Origin: Thalassovita sp.
GTDB lineage: Bacteria; Pseudomonadota; Alphaproteobacteria; Rhodobacterales; Rhodobacteraceae
Reading direction: 5' to 3'
Length of the DNA: 64,000 bases
NCBI GenBank assembly: GCA_029212905.1
Contig: JARGPB010000014.1
Location: forward strand, 32,062-96,061
Shown here: positions 35,719 through 45,306 of the stretch, piece after piece
How positions within the stretch are numbered: position 1 is the stretch's first letter
Layout of the letters: the number at the start of each line of letters is the position of its first letter
Notes under the pieces: model-generated
What the model was told of the DNA's origin: nothing
The model's input: the letters and a program-made list of their open reading frames with translations, nothing else
The model's database searches: none
Position numbers and translations under genes: made by a program

Positions 35719-37650
35719 TTACCTCAGCGCACCCGCCGCCTTCAATGCGGCGGCTTTGTCGGCGTTGTACCACCAGAAATCCAGCACACCCAGCGAATAG
35801 GTCGGCAGATCGGCGGGGTGCTCGAACATGTCCCAATAGGCGACCCAGCTTGCATCGTTGTACCAGACCGGGATCATGATCCGTTCGTGCCGCAGCACCC
35901 GGTCCAGAACGCGCAAGGCGGTGTCGCGATCCGCCGAAGTCGTGGTATTCAGGGCGACATCGATAACTTTGTCCACCAGCGGGCTAGCCAGACCGGCCGG
36001 ATTGAACAGGCTAAACGCGGCCTCGGCGGACCCGAATTGCTGACGCAGGCCCGTCCCGACGTCCAAAAAGGCGCGATAACCATCAAACACCAGGTCGTAA
36101 TCCCGCTCACGATTTCTGAGCGTGAACTGCGACGGGTCAACCTTTTCAAAGGTCGCGTCGATCCCCATGGCCTGTAGGTTCTGGGTAAAGGTTTCCACCA
36201 CGGATTCAAGCGTGGCAGACCCGCTTGAGGAGATCGGAAAATCAATGGACAGCAGTTTGCCCTTGGCGTTGCGGCGCTTACCGTCTTTGCCCACGGGCCA
36301 ACCAGCTTCGTCCAGCAATTTCATCGCCTTGCGCAGATTACGGCGATCACTCAGCCTGTCCGGCTTGGAGCTGTGCGCCATCACGGCTGGCTCTGTCAGC
36401 AGCGCAGGTGGAACAAGATCCCCCAGTGATTTCAAAAGCGCCAGTTCATCGGTGTCGGGGACGCCCTTCGCCTCGAGAGGAGAGCCCTGCACAAAGGAAT
36501 GGCGCTGTTTGAACAGCCCATATTGCAACGACTGGTTGGTCCATTCAAAGTTAAAGGCCAAGGCCACAGCCTGACGTACGCGCACGTCTTTAAGTTTCTC
36601 GCGGCCCAAATTGAACACGATCCCCGACGGCGCAGGCGGTGTCCCGTCAGGCAGAGTTTCCAGCTTTACCCATTTGCTATCAACCGCCGGGAAGTCATAC
36701 CCAGTGGCCCATTGTTTGGAGTTTCCTTCAGAGCGGAAGGTGTATTCGCCCGCTTTGAAGGCCTCAAACGCGGCCGAATCGTCGCCGAAATACTCGATAC
36801 GGATACGATCAAAGTTATGGCGCCCCTGGTTGATCGGCAGGTGCCAGCCCCAATAATCGGGATTGCGCTTATACACGATCCGCCGGTTCACATCATAGCT
36901 GTCCAGCATATAGGGGCCCGATCCGGGCGCCGCATCCAGGCGCGGTTCATCCAGACGGGCGCCTGTGGCCTCGTACCAATGACGCGGCCAGACGGGAACG
37001 CCGCCGACCTGATCAATCAGGCTGCGACGGGAAATCCCGGTCGCAAAGGTAAATTTCACGGTGTGATCGTCCAGAGCCTCGGCCGTCAGGACCAGTTTCT
37101 TAACGGCCTGCGCATAGGACGGCAGCCCCTGTTCCAACAACAGGTTATGCGAGAACACAACGTCATGCGCCGTCACCGGCACCCCATCCGAGAACCGCGC
37201 CTCGGGACGCATGTGGAAGATCACCCAAGTCTTGCCCTCATCATATTCCAGGCTTTCGGCCAGCAGTCCGTAGCTTTCGCCATATACGTCCGCTGGGGCA
37301 CCACCGCCTGAGGCTGGCTCTTCGCCCAGCAGGCTTTCGTAGACCATCCAGCTATAGCGTCCGGCCCGGCCCTTGCGGCTGTAGGGGTTCATCGAATCGA
37401 ACGTCCCCGGTGCCCACAAGGCGATTTCACCGCCCTTGGGTGCGTCCGGGTTCACATAGTCGAAATGCGAGTAATCCACCGGGTATTTCAGATCACCGAA
37501 ATAGGAATAGCCATGGCTTTTGATGATTTTTCCATCCTCGGCCCAGGATGGCATGGCCAGCATCAGCGCGGCCAGGGTCATCATCAACGTAGCAAACCAC
37601 GCTTTGCGCGGGAACATCTGCGCCGTGGCGCCTGGGCGATGGGGTTTCAA
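35719..37650 (-). CDS. yejA: Peptide ABC importer substrate-binding protein YejA-like
   Basis: A protein of about 643 residues, SBP_bac_5 (OppA/DppA) type, with a signal sequence inside the first 45 residues (hydrophobic W-F-A-T-L-M-M-T-L-A-A-L-M-L-A, cleavage at A-W-A/E-D-G-K region). S-H-G-Y-S-Y-F-G-D-L-K-Y at the mature start is typical of YejA. A TTG at 37650 is proposed as start because AGGAGG lies nine bases upstream; ATG 37617 lacks a good site. It heads the yejABEF operon, so it is the peptide receptor. Confidence 0.88.
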   Translation of the reverse strand: MKPHRPGATAQMFPRKAWFATLMMTLAALMLAMPSWAEDGKIIKSHGYSYFGDLKYPVDYSHFDYVNPDAPKGGEIALWAPGTFDSMNPYSRKGRAGRYSWMVYESLLGEEPASGGGAPADVYGESYGLLAESLEYDEGKTWVIFHMRPEARFSDGVPVTAHDVVFSHNLLLEQGLPSYAQAVKKLVLTAEALDDHTVKFTFATGISRRSLIDQVGGVPVWPRHWYEATGARLDEPRLDAAPGSGPYMLDSYDVNRRIVYKRNPDYWGWHLPINQGRHNFDRIRIEYFGDDSAAFEAFKAGEYTFRSEGNSKQWATGYDFPAVDSKWVKLETLPDGTPPAPSGIVFNLGREKLKDVRVRQAVALAFNFEWTNQSLQYGLFKQRHSFVQGSPLEAKGVPDTDELALLKSLGDLVPPALLTEPAVMAHSSKPDRLSDRRNLRKAMKLLDEAGWPVGKDGKRRNAKGKLLSIDFPISSSGSATLESVVETFTQNLQAMGIDATFEKVDPSQFTLRNRERDYDLVFDGYRAFLDVGTGLRQQFGSAEAAFSLFNPAGLASPLVDKVIDVALNTTTSADRDTALRVLDRVLRHERIMIPVWYNDASWVAYWDMFEHPADLPTYSLGVLDFWWYNADKAAALKAAGALR

Positions 37651-37790
37651 GTGCTCTTTCCTCCTCGTCGATCCGTTCAACCGGCTTATCTGACCTTACC
37701 TAAGCTAAAGGGGGGCACTGACCATGTTCAAGCAGCGATTCTGCGAAATCACCGGGATTTGTCCGCCTGCGATCACCCGCGCAGCAAAAA

Positions 37791-37816
37791 GGCCGCCACC
37801 CAACCTGGGTAGCGGC
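37791..37816 (-). terminator. Terminator of the cytochrome c gene
   Basis: Stem GGCCGCCACCCA/TGGGTAGCGGCC (one mismatch, short loop), followed on the minus strand by TTTTTGC. Confidence 0.85.
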
Positions 37817-37839
37817 CCTGAAATTCGAAACTGCCGGGA

Positions 37840-38364
37840 TTAGTCGTCCAGGCTGTCCAGATAGGCAATCACGTTCGCACGGTCAGTGATTTTCTTCAGA
37901 CCGGCAAAGGACATTTTAGTGCCCGGCGCAAAGCCTTTGGGGCTGGCCAAAAAGGCATCTAGGTGCTCTGGGGTCCATGTGTCCGCCACAGCCACCAGCT
38001 TACCCGAGTAGCCAAACCCAGCCTCAGTGCCGACGGTGCGGTTAACAATGCCATACAGCGACGGGCCGGTTGCGTTCACGCCTGCTTCCAGTTTGTGGCA
38101 GGCTTTGCACTTGCCAAAGACCTTGGCGCCTTTTTCAAGGTCTGCCTCGGCCAGCAGAGCAGCAAAGTCGGGACCTTCGTCCTCTTCGGCGCCGGGGGCG
38201 TCTTCTTCGCCGGTATCAATCACATAAGCCTGCGCCGCGTGATCGCCGTGACCGCCGCCACCGACGTGATACAGCGACTCGGCCGCCCAATTGCCCAAAA
38301 GGAACACAAGAAGAGAGCCGCAGAGCGCGCCGCCGATTTTGGTAAGGGTCATCGTGTCAAACAT
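37840..38364 (-). CDS. cycM: Membrane-anchored cytochrome c (CycM/c552 type)
   Basis: A 174-residue protein. An N-terminal anchor (residues 8-28, I-G-G-A-L-C-G-S-L-L-V-F-L-L-G-N-W) is followed by an acidic linker (E-E-D-A-P-G-A-E-E-D-E) and a class I cytochrome c domain with heme motif C-K-A-C-H near residue 90. The axial methionine is in G-T-K-M-S-F near residue 154. This architecture is that of CycM/c552, which carries electrons from the bc1 complex to cytochrome c oxidase in the periplasm of Rhodobacterales and Paracoccus. ATG 38364 starts the anchor. Confidence 0.9.
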   Translation of the reverse strand: MFDTMTLTKIGGALCGSLLVFLLGNWAAESLYHVGGGGHGDHAAQAYVIDTGEEDAPGAEEDEGPDFAALLAEADLEKGAKVFGKCKACHKLEAGVNATGPSLYGIVNRTVGTEAGFGYSGKLVAVADTWTPEHLDAFLASPKGFAPGTKMSFAGLKKITDRANVIAYLDSLDD

Positions 38365-38485
38365 GGTTCGCCCGTTTATTTCGTGTCTGTCGGCGCGTAT
38401 GTATCCGCTTCCCCTTGCCTTACGCAAGGTGTAGTTTCCGCGACCAATCGCCCATCGGGCAGAAAAACCACAGGAACGACCGAAA

Positions 38486-39319
38486 ATGACCAATCGTATC
38501 GCATTCCAGGGAGAGCCGGGCGCGTATTCCCACCAGGCCTGCCGACAGGCCCGCCCCAACATGGAGGCCCTGCCCTGCCGCACGTTTGAGGATGCGATCG
38601 ACGCCGTAAACGAAGGCAAGGCTGATCTGGCAATGCTGCCGGTTGAAAACTCGACCTATGGGCGGGTGGCGGACATCCATTCTCTGCTGCCCAAATCCGG
38701 GCTGCACATCATCGAGGAACACTTCGTCCGCGTGCACATCAACCTGCTGGTTCTGCCGGGCACCAAACTGGAAGACATCGACACCGCCATGAGCCACACA
38801 GTTCTGCTGGGCCAGTGTCATGATTTCCTGCGCGACAATAACATCCACCGTAGGGTTGGCGCGGACACGGCGGGGTCGGCACGTCAGGTCGCGGAAATCG
38901 GTGATCCGTCTCTTGCGGCCCTGGCCAGTGAACTGGCCGGTGAAATCTATGGCCTGGACGTTCTGGCCCGCCACATCGAAGACGAGGGCAACAACACCAC
39001 CCGTTTCCTGCTGATGAGCCGCGAAGAAGACCGCACGCGCCGCGGCACGGATGGTATGATCACCAGCTTTGTCTTTGAGGTGCGAAACATCCCCGCCGCG
39101 CTGTACAAGGCAATGGGCGGCTTCGCGACCAACGGCGTCAACATGACCAAATTGGAAAGCTATATGGTAGGCGGGTCTTTCACTGCTACGCAGTTTTATG
39201 CGGACATCGAAGGCCACCCGGAGGACCCCAATGTGAAACTGGCGCTGGACGAGTTGGAGTATTTCACCACCAACATCAAGATCCTCGGGGTCTATCCGGC
39301 AGACGAGCGCCGCAACTGA
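38486..39319 (+). CDS. pheA: Prephenate dehydratase
   Basis: A 277-residue enzyme, MTNRIAFQGEPGAYSHQA. Residues 1-185 are the prephenate dehydratase domain with the conserved N-N-T-T-R-F segment carrying the catalytic threonine near residue 172. Residues 195-275 are an ACT domain (K-L-E-S-Y-M-V) for phenylalanine feedback control. It converts prephenate to phenylpyruvate. No chorismate mutase domain is attached, as usual in alphaproteobacteria. Confidence 0.94.
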   Translation: MTNRIAFQGEPGAYSHQACRQARPNMEALPCRTFEDAIDAVNEGKADLAMLPVENSTYGRVADIHSLLPKSGLHIIEEHFVRVHINLLVLPGTKLEDIDTAMSHTVLLGQCHDFLRDNNIHRRVGADTAGSARQVAEIGDPSLAALASELAGEIYGLDVLARHIEDEGNNTTRFLLMSREEDRTRRGTDGMITSFVFEVRNIPAALYKAMGGFATNGVNMTKLESYMVGGSFTATQFYADIEGHPEDPNVKLALDELEYFTTNIKILGVYPADERRN

Positions 39320-39330
39320 CGGTGGGCGAA

Positions 39331-39355
39331 TCAGGCGCGGCAGTCCCGCGCCTGA
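39331..39355. terminator. Hairpin between convergent pheA and SRPBCC genes
   Basis: Perfect 10-bp stem TCAGGCGCGG/CCGCGCCTGA with a 5-nt loop. It has no strong T-run on either side, so termination efficiency is uncertain. Confidence 0.55.
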
Positions 39356-39357
39356 AT

Positions 39358-39828
39358 TCAGGTCAGGCGGGCGTGGCGTTTTTCCAGCTGCCGCGCATAG
39401 TCCGCCATCATTCCTTCGAACCGTTTGTTGATCTGACCCTTGGCCAGTTTCAATGACTGCAACAGCAACCGCGCTGACAGGGTCTTGGCGTCCATGCTGA
39501 CCGTTGTCACCATCCGCGTCCGGGTGCGCGACATCGGCACCAGCTCGATCTGCATGACCGCCTCCATACCTTGACCGATCGCTTTATAGGCCGCTTGCTC
39601 GGACGGGGCGTACTCGACCAGCTCAACCTTGATGTCGCGCGGCTTCCCGCGAAAGCTGAAGCCAACCTCCCACTGGGCGCCCTGCCCTAGTTTTTCGGCC
39701 TCGTCCACACGCTGTACGTTCGCACCACGCCGCAAAGCGGCCTTCTCGAAGCTTTGGAAATCGGACAGGCATTCGAACACATAGTCCGACGGCGCCGCGA
39801 TGTCTTCGTTGGTAGAAATTTCCATCAT
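39358..39828 (-). CDS. SRPBCC-fold protein
   Basis: A 156-residue protein with the START/Bet v1-like pattern: E-I-S-T-N-E-D-I-A-A-P-S-D-Y-V-F-E-C-L-S-D near the start and a long C-terminal helix (L-L-Q-S-L-K-L-A-K-G-Q-I-N-K-R-F-E). Such proteins bind hydrophobic ligands or act as polyketide cyclase-like enzymes; the ligand here is unknown. A second start at 39825 is possible. It is 46 bp downstream of nudC on the same strand. Confidence 0.75.
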   Translation of the reverse strand: MMEISTNEDIAAPSDYVFECLSDFQSFEKAALRRGANVQRVDEAEKLGQGAQWEVGFSFRGKPRDIKVELVEYAPSEQAAYKAIGQGMEAVMQIELVPMSRTRTRMVTTVSMDAKTLSARLLLQSLKLAKGQINKRFEGMMADYARQLEKRHARLT

Positions 39829-39874
39829 TCACTCGTTTTGTTTTGCACTAGCCCCAGCCGGGCCAGTTTTGTCC

Positions 39875-40849
39875 TCAATTCACCTGATCAGCAAGCCAGT
39901 TCCGAAGCAAAAACTGCGCGATCGCGCCTTTTCGCGCAGGCATCAGTTCGGGATGCTGCCCCGAGAACGCAAGCATGATGTCTTCGCGGGAAAACCAGCG
40001 GGCGTCCTCGATTTCCTTGGGGTCAATCGTGATCTCTTGCGTCGTCGCGTAACCATAGCACCCCATCATCAAGGACGATGGAAACGCCCAAGGCTGGCTG
40101 GCCAGATACCCTACCTCTCCGACCTTTACGCCGGACTCTTCCCAGACTTCGCGGCGCACGGCGGCCTCAATCGTTTCACCTGGTTCGATGAAACCGGCCA
40201 AAAGCGAATACATCCCCTCGGGCCATCCTGGGGAACGGCCCATCAGAACATTGTTGCCATGCGTGATCAGCATGATCACAACCGGGTCCGTACGCGGGAA
40301 ATGCTGTCCGCCGCAGGACGGGCAATTCCGCTGCCATCCGGCCATCGCCATGTTGCTTTCGGCGCCGCACATCGCGCAGAATCGGTGCGAGCGGTGCCAA
40401 CTGAACAAAGCCCGCGCCGTGGCGGCCAGTTCAGCGTCCCGTGGGTTGATTCGGGACATGATACCGCGCAACTCGGCGAACAGGTGGTCATCCGGCAAAT
40501 CCGGGTGACGCTGTTCGCTACGATCCAGAAAGCTGTCCATTTGCGCCTGATCCAGATCGTCGGGGTCCCAGCCTGAAATATCGTAGGCAAAGACGGGGCC
40601 TGTTTCCTCTTGTCCCAGGAATATAGGGGCACTCGCGGCCTCGGCCAACACGGGATGATCCAGCGAGAGCCGGGCAAGGCTCGCACCCCGATCCGCAGAG
40701 GGAACCGTCAACGGCTTGCCTCGCCACAACACGATGGCCGTCGCGGCAGAATCGCGCCGCGCCGCATCCAACGCTGCGTCGTCTCCGCGTAGCTCGGCAG
40801 CCCGATCCAGCCCCGACCCACCAAATGTTACCGTTTCCGCCAGTTTCAT
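39875..40849 (-). CDS. nudC: NADH pyrophosphatase / NAD-capped RNA hydrolase NudC
   Basis: A 324-residue protein with an N-terminal NUDIX-like domain, a zinc ribbon (C-A-M-C near residue 165 and C-P-S-C near residue 182), and the Nudix box G-F-I-E-P-G-E-T-I-E-A-A-V-R-R-E-V-W-E-E (around residues 222-241). The S-Q-P-W-A-F-P-S-S signature that distinguishes NudC from other Nudix enzymes follows. It cleaves NADH to NMNH and AMP and removes NAD caps from RNA. Confidence 0.93.
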   Translation of the reverse strand: MKLAETVTFGGSGLDRAAELRGDDAALDAARRDSAATAIVLWRGKPLTVPSADRGASLARLSLDHPVLAEAASAPIFLGQEETGPVFAYDISGWDPDDLDQAQMDSFLDRSEQRHPDLPDDHLFAELRGIMSRINPRDAELAATARALFSWHRSHRFCAMCGAESNMAMAGWQRNCPSCGGQHFPRTDPVVIMLITHGNNVLMGRSPGWPEGMYSLLAGFIEPGETIEAAVRREVWEESGVKVGEVGYLASQPWAFPSSLMMGCYGYATTQEITIDPKEIEDARWFSREDIMLAFSGQHPELMPARKGAIAQFLLRNWLADQVN

Positions 40850-41045
40850 CTGCTCGCCCTTTCACTCGGTCCCCCGAGATGTATGCGAAAAATTGAGACG
40901 ATTTCACCTCAAATCTGTCTCTACACGCTATGCGGTCCGAATGACGTCACATTGGCGCTTCAATAACACCAAATTTCCCTATTAATACACTGCTGGACGC
41001 AGGCAATTCGCGCAGCAAGACAACCTTAAGGCGACTAAATTAAAT

Positions 41046-42935
41046 ATGAAGGCAATTTCGAACTCCCCATTTAGACCACAGAATTTTCCTGTGAGTGATG
41101 ACGAGACTCATCTAAGAATCCTGCAAACCACGGATATTCACGTCAATTTGCTCCCCTATAACTATTTCACCGACACGCCGGATCCGGGGGTTGGGCTGTC
41201 CCAATTGACCGGGTTGATCGCCGCTGCCCGGAAACAAGCCGACAACACCCTGCTGCTGGAAACCGGAGACTTTCTTCAGGGAACCCCGCTTGGGGATCTC
41301 TATGCACAGCGAAACCCCACCGGCGGGCCAAGCCACCCAGCGATGATCATGATGAATGCGCTAAGGTATGACGCTGGCACGCTGGGCAATCACGAGTTCA
41401 ACTATGGGCTGGATTTTCTGACAGCCGTCGTCTCGGGGGCGGGGTTTCCTATTGTGCTGGCCAACGCCACCACACGTCTTGGCGAAACACCCACCGAAGA
41501 TGAAACGCTATTTCCGCCGTATGCATTTCTTGACCGTATGGTCCTGGATGCCTCGGGCCAAAGTCGCCTGCTGAGGATCGGCGTCATCGGATTTGTCCCC
41601 CCACAGATCGCTGTGTGGGATAGGCGCCACTTGGAAAACCGCCTGTTCATGCGCGGCATTACCGAGGCCGCCCGTGCCTACGTCCCGCAAATGAAGGCGG
41701 AAGGCGCGGACCTGATCATAGCGCTCAGCCATTCCGGTATCGGCCACCCCCAGGACATTGCCCTGCAAGAAAACGCCAGCATTCCGCTGGCCGCCATTGA
41801 CGGAATTGATGTTATTCTGTGTGGCCACCAGCACCGGCGCTTTCCCAGCGCGCATTTCACCGGAATCGATGGCGTGGACCCGGACAAAGGAACGCTTCAC
41901 GGTAAACCCGCTGTTATGGCCGGTTTTTGGGGGTCGGATCTGGGTGTGATCGACCTTGCGATCACACAAAACCCAGACGGAGAGTGGAACGTGCGCCGCC
42001 ACCTGTCGTATCTGCACCCAATCCCTGATCAGCCACAGCCTCCCGAGGATGTCTCGCTGAATCTGGAGCAAGAGCATTCGGACACGCTCAGCCATATCCG
42101 CACAAGCGTCGCCACGCTCAACTGCCCGCTGCATTCGTATTTCACCTTCGCAGGGTACGATCTGGCCACGCGGGCTGTTGCCATGGCGCAGCTAGATTAT
42201 GCGCGCCAGAAGCTCGGCCCGCAGGAGCTGCCGCTGCTGTCGGCGGCATCGCCCTTTCGCGCCGGAGGTCACGCAGGCCCCGCGAATTTCACCGAACTTC
42301 ACCCCGGCCCGCTGACGCTGCGCGGCATTGCCGATTTGTACCAGTTCCCAAACACGCTGTCGGTTCTGCGCGTGGCCGGCGCTCAGCTGCGGGACTGGCT
42401 GGAACGCTCGGCCGGGAAATACCTGCAAATACGCGCCAACGTCGCGGATCAATTGCTACTGAATGGCGATTTCCCGAGCTACTACTATGACATGATTCTG
42501 GGGGTCGAGTATGAGATCGACTTAACCCAGCCAGCCCGCTTTGGCATTGATGGGCAGTTGGCAGAGCCTGGGGCAAACCGGATCGTGAACCTTCGCTATG
42601 CCGGTCGCCTCGTCGAAGACGACCAGGCCTTTTTGATCGCCACGAACAGCTATCGTGCCGGGGGCGGGGGCGCATTCCCAGGGACCGGCGAGGGGAGTGA
42701 TCAGGTTCTTACCTCACCCGATGAAATTCGAACCATCCTGACAGAGTGGGTCCGCAACCGGCGCGAACTGGACATCGAGCAAGTCCAAAACTGGCGCTTT
42801 GCCCCTATTTCCGGTGCCAGTGCCCTGCTGCATTCCTCGCCCAAGGCGCGAGCCCATTTGCCTGAAACGCCTTTGCCGCTGGAACCGACGGGGACGACCG
42901 ATGGCGGCTTTGAACTGTACCGCCTGGTCCTGTAA
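41046..42935 (+). CDS. cpdB: 2',3'-cyclic-nucleotide phosphodiesterase/3'-nucleotidase-like (CpdB/5'-nucleotidase family)
   Basis: A 629-residue two-domain enzyme. The calcineurin-like metallophosphatase domain (residues 20-300) has the metal motifs T-T-D-I-H-V-N near residue 29, E-T-G-D-F near residue 75, G-N-H-E-F near residue 115 and C-G-H-Q-H-R near residue 259. The 5'-nucleotidase C-terminal domain (about 370-560) has F-P-N-T-L-S-V-L-R-V. No N-terminal signal peptide is visible, although CpdB homologues are usually periplasmic. The upstream 190 bp is AT-rich with no gene and holds the promoter. Confidence 0.85.
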   Translation: MKAISNSPFRPQNFPVSDDETHLRILQTTDIHVNLLPYNYFTDTPDPGVGLSQLTGLIAAARKQADNTLLLETGDFLQGTPLGDLYAQRNPTGGPSHPAMIMMNALRYDAGTLGNHEFNYGLDFLTAVVSGAGFPIVLANATTRLGETPTEDETLFPPYAFLDRMVLDASGQSRLLRIGVIGFVPPQIAVWDRRHLENRLFMRGITEAARAYVPQMKAEGADLIIALSHSGIGHPQDIALQENASIPLAAIDGIDVILCGHQHRRFPSAHFTGIDGVDPDKGTLHGKPAVMAGFWGSDLGVIDLAITQNPDGEWNVRRHLSYLHPIPDQPQPPEDVSLNLEQEHSDTLSHIRTSVATLNCPLHSYFTFAGYDLATRAVAMAQLDYARQKLGPQELPLLSAASPFRAGGHAGPANFTELHPGPLTLRGIADLYQFPNTLSVLRVAGAQLRDWLERSAGKYLQIRANVADQLLLNGDFPSYYYDMILGVEYEIDLTQPARFGIDGQLAEPGANRIVNLRYAGRLVEDDQAFLIATNSYRAGGGGAFPGTGEGSDQVLTSPDEIRTILTEWVRNRRELDIEQVQNWRFAPISGASALLHSSPKARAHLPETPLPLEPTGTTDGGFELYRLVL

Positions 42936-42990
42936 CTGCCGTACAACAGCGCCGCTTGCGAATCCGGTCACAGCCCCCTATATGAACGCT

Positions 42991-43086
42991 TGAGAGGTTG
43001 GCGCGGGCAAGCTCCTCGCCAACCCGGTCAGATCCGGAAGGAAGCAGCCGTAACGAGTCCCGCTTGGGTCGTTGTCCAGCCTCTCA
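42991..43086 (+). ncRNA. ffs: Signal recognition particle RNA, small bacterial type (4.5S)
   Basis: About 96 nt. The ends TGAGAGG (42991) and CCTCTCA pair. The apical hallmark GGTCAGATCCGGAAGGAAGC, with the GGAA loop, lies near 43026-43045, followed by AGCCGTAACGAG. This is the conserved Ffh-binding helix 8 of the SRP RNA. It is upstream of rsgA and about 4 kb from dnaX. Confidence 0.95.
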
Positions 43087-43259
43087 CCTATGTCTTGCCG
43101 TTTTCAAACGTTTTCGGAGGGTTCTTGATGATTGTCGCTCAGATCGCCCTTCGGGCAGCCGCAGCTTAAGGCTCAGGCCATTTACGGATTGCCCGAAACC
43201 GCACGTTCCTGCCGCCGGATTGGCGCGGGACCTATTTTTGCGTTTTGCAAGGCAGACCA

Positions 43260-44303
43260 ATGACATCTGATCTTAGAGCTCTGGGCTGGACCCAACATTT
43301 TACCGGCCAGCTAACACCCGAAGAATTCGAAACCCAAACTCCCGTTCGCATTTCCGAAGTGCGCAGGCGCGATGTGATCACGCTGGATGCCGGGTTGAAC
43401 CGGCATCAACTGGCGCTGACAGGCGAACATGTCGCCAGCCAGTTCGCTGTGGGTGATTTCGCCCTCTCTGATGGCGAACGTATCACCCGCCTGCTGGACC
43501 GGCGCACGCTGATCTCGCGCAAGGCGGCGGGGCTGACTTCGGACACGCAGTTGATTGCGGCGAATATCGACACGCTGTTCATTACCACCTCGTGCAACCA
43601 CGATTTCAACGAGGCCCGGCTGGAACGCTATCTGGCCCTGGCCATCGAGGCCGGGATCGCACCTGTCATCGTCATCACCAAGGCTGACAAGCCCGAGGAC
43701 ATGGACGCCGATGCCTATGTGGATCGCGCCCGCGCCCTGTATCAGGACGCCGATGTGATCGCCCTGAACGCCAAGGATCCAGACAGCATCACGCGTCTGG
43801 AACCCTATTGCAGCAAGGGACAAAGCGTGGCCTTGGTCGGGTCTTCGGGCGTGGGAAAATCCACCATCGCACGTGGCCTGACCGGCGAAGATCTGGCCGT
43901 CGCGGACATCCGGGATGATGACGCCAAGGGCCGCCACACCACCACCGCACGGTCCATGTACCGGATGCACGCAGGCGGCTGGCTGATCGATACCCCCGGC
44001 ATGCGAGAACTGGCACTACATGATGCCGCCAGCGGTATTGAAACCCTTTTCGCGGACATCACCGATCTGGCTCTGTCATGCAAGTTTTCGGACTGCCAGC
44101 ACGACTCGGAACCCGGCTGCAAGGTCCGCGCTGCCATCGAAACAGGCGTGCTGGAACAGGATCGCGTTGATCGTTGGCGCAAGCTTCGGGACGAAGACGC
44201 CCGGAATTCGGAAACTCTGGCGGAATCGCGCGCCCGCGGTCGTAAATTCAGCAAAATGGTCAAATCAGTCACCAAGGCCAAACGCGCACGACGCGGCGAG
44301 TAA
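43260..44303 (+). CDS. rsgA: Ribosome small-subunit-dependent GTPase RsgA
   Basis: A 347-residue circularly permuted GTPase. An N-terminal OB domain is followed by the G4 motif (I-T-K-A-D-K, before G1 as expected from permutation), G1 G-S-S-G-V-G-K-S-T near residue 197, G3 D-T-P-G-M-R-E near residue 245 and a C-terminal zinc-binding domain (C-K-F-S-D-C-Q-H-D-S-E-P-G-C near residue 280). It releases late factors during 30S maturation. ATG 43260 has AAGGCAG upstream; five codons further up is an alternative. Confidence 0.93.
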   Translation: MTSDLRALGWTQHFTGQLTPEEFETQTPVRISEVRRRDVITLDAGLNRHQLALTGEHVASQFAVGDFALSDGERITRLLDRRTLISRKAAGLTSDTQLIAANIDTLFITTSCNHDFNEARLERYLALAIEAGIAPVIVITKADKPEDMDADAYVDRARALYQDADVIALNAKDPDSITRLEPYCSKGQSVALVGSSGVGKSTIARGLTGEDLAVADIRDDDAKGRHTTTARSMYRMHAGGWLIDTPGMRELALHDAASGIETLFADITDLALSCKFSDCQHDSEPGCKVRAAIETGVLEQDRVDRWRKLRDEDARNSETLAESRARGRKFSKMVKSVTKAKRARRGE

Positions 44304-44388
44304 GCGCCACAGCGTCAATCCGGCTCATTGCCGTAGAACTGACCACCACGCATCATCGGCACCTGCATCACGCGAGAGGGAGGCGCCG

Positions 44389-45306
44389 ATGACCCGTTTT
44401 ACAATGATACTAACCCTGATGATGAGCCTGCTAGCCCGGCCCTTGCTGGCCGATATGCTCGTGACACAGATCGCCACGGACACCTATGCCCTGGTCGGGC
44501 CGCTGGGGAACCGCGACCCGGAAAACCTGGGGAACAATTCGACCCACGGGCTGGTTGTTACTCCTGAGGGCGCAATTTTGATCGACGCCGGCGGCAGCTA
44601 TAAGGGCGCGCAGGCGCTGGACACCATGATCCAGGGCATTACCGATCAACCTGTGAAATTCGTGATCAACACCGGCGGGCAGGACCACCGCTGGATCGGC
44701 AACAGCTATTGGAAGGACAAGGGCGCAGTCATCATCGCCTCAAACGACGCGGTTGCGGATCAGGCCTCGCGCGCGTCCATGCAGCAGACCGTTCTGGCCA
44801 CCCTGATCGGCCCCGAGAACCTGAGCGGCACCACACCCATCCACGCCGATATCACCTTTGACGAATGGTACGATCTCAGCCTTGGCGGCACGACGCTACA
44901 GATCTCTCATCTGAGCGGGGCACATACCCCCGGTGACAGCTTTGTCTGGCATCCGGCAGCTGGGACCGTCTTCACCGGCGACATCGTCTATATTCAAAGA
45001 ATTCTGGGCGTGCTGGAATTCTCCAGCTCGGCCAATTGGTTGGAAAGCTTTGACGCGATGGCGGCGCTGAACCCCACCCATATCGTGCCCGGCCACGGGG
45101 CAGTCACCGATCTGGCGACCGCCACCCGCGATACACGGGACTATCTGGCCAATCTACGGGGCCAGATGCGCGACTATATCGACGAAGGCGGGGATATCAT
45201 CGGCTCGGTCGAGGTGAATCAATCTGACTTTGCTTATCTGGCGAATTTTGACATTCTGGCGCGACGCAATGCGCAACAGGTGTTCAGCGAGATGGAGTGG
45301 GAGTAA
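44389..45306 (+). CDS. Exported MBL-fold protein with altered zinc motif
   Basis: A 305-residue metallo-beta-lactamase-fold protein with signal peptide (MTRFTMILTLMMSLLARPLLA, cleavage near D-M-L-V). The usual H-x-H-x-D-H motif reads N-T-G-G-Q-D-H-R-W near residue 91, so the first two histidines are absent. Later ligands are retained: G-A-H-T-P-G-D-S near residue 182, T-G-D-I near residue 202 and P-G-H-G near residue 237. It may be a one-metal hydrolase or have lost activity. GGGAGG precedes the ATG. The function is unknown. Its end overlaps the convergent phosphatase gene by 23 bp. Confidence 0.8.
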   Translation: MTRFTMILTLMMSLLARPLLADMLVTQIATDTYALVGPLGNRDPENLGNNSTHGLVVTPEGAILIDAGGSYKGAQALDTMIQGITDQPVKFVINTGGQDHRWIGNSYWKDKGAVIIASNDAVADQASRASMQQTVLATLIGPENLSGTTPIHADITFDEWYDLSLGGTTLQISHLSGAHTPGDSFVWHPAAGTVFTGDIVYIQRILGVLEFSSSANWLESFDAMAALNPTHIVPGHGAVTDLATATRDTRDYLANLRGQMRDYIDEGGDIIGSVEVNQSDFAYLANFDILARRNAQQVFSEMEWE

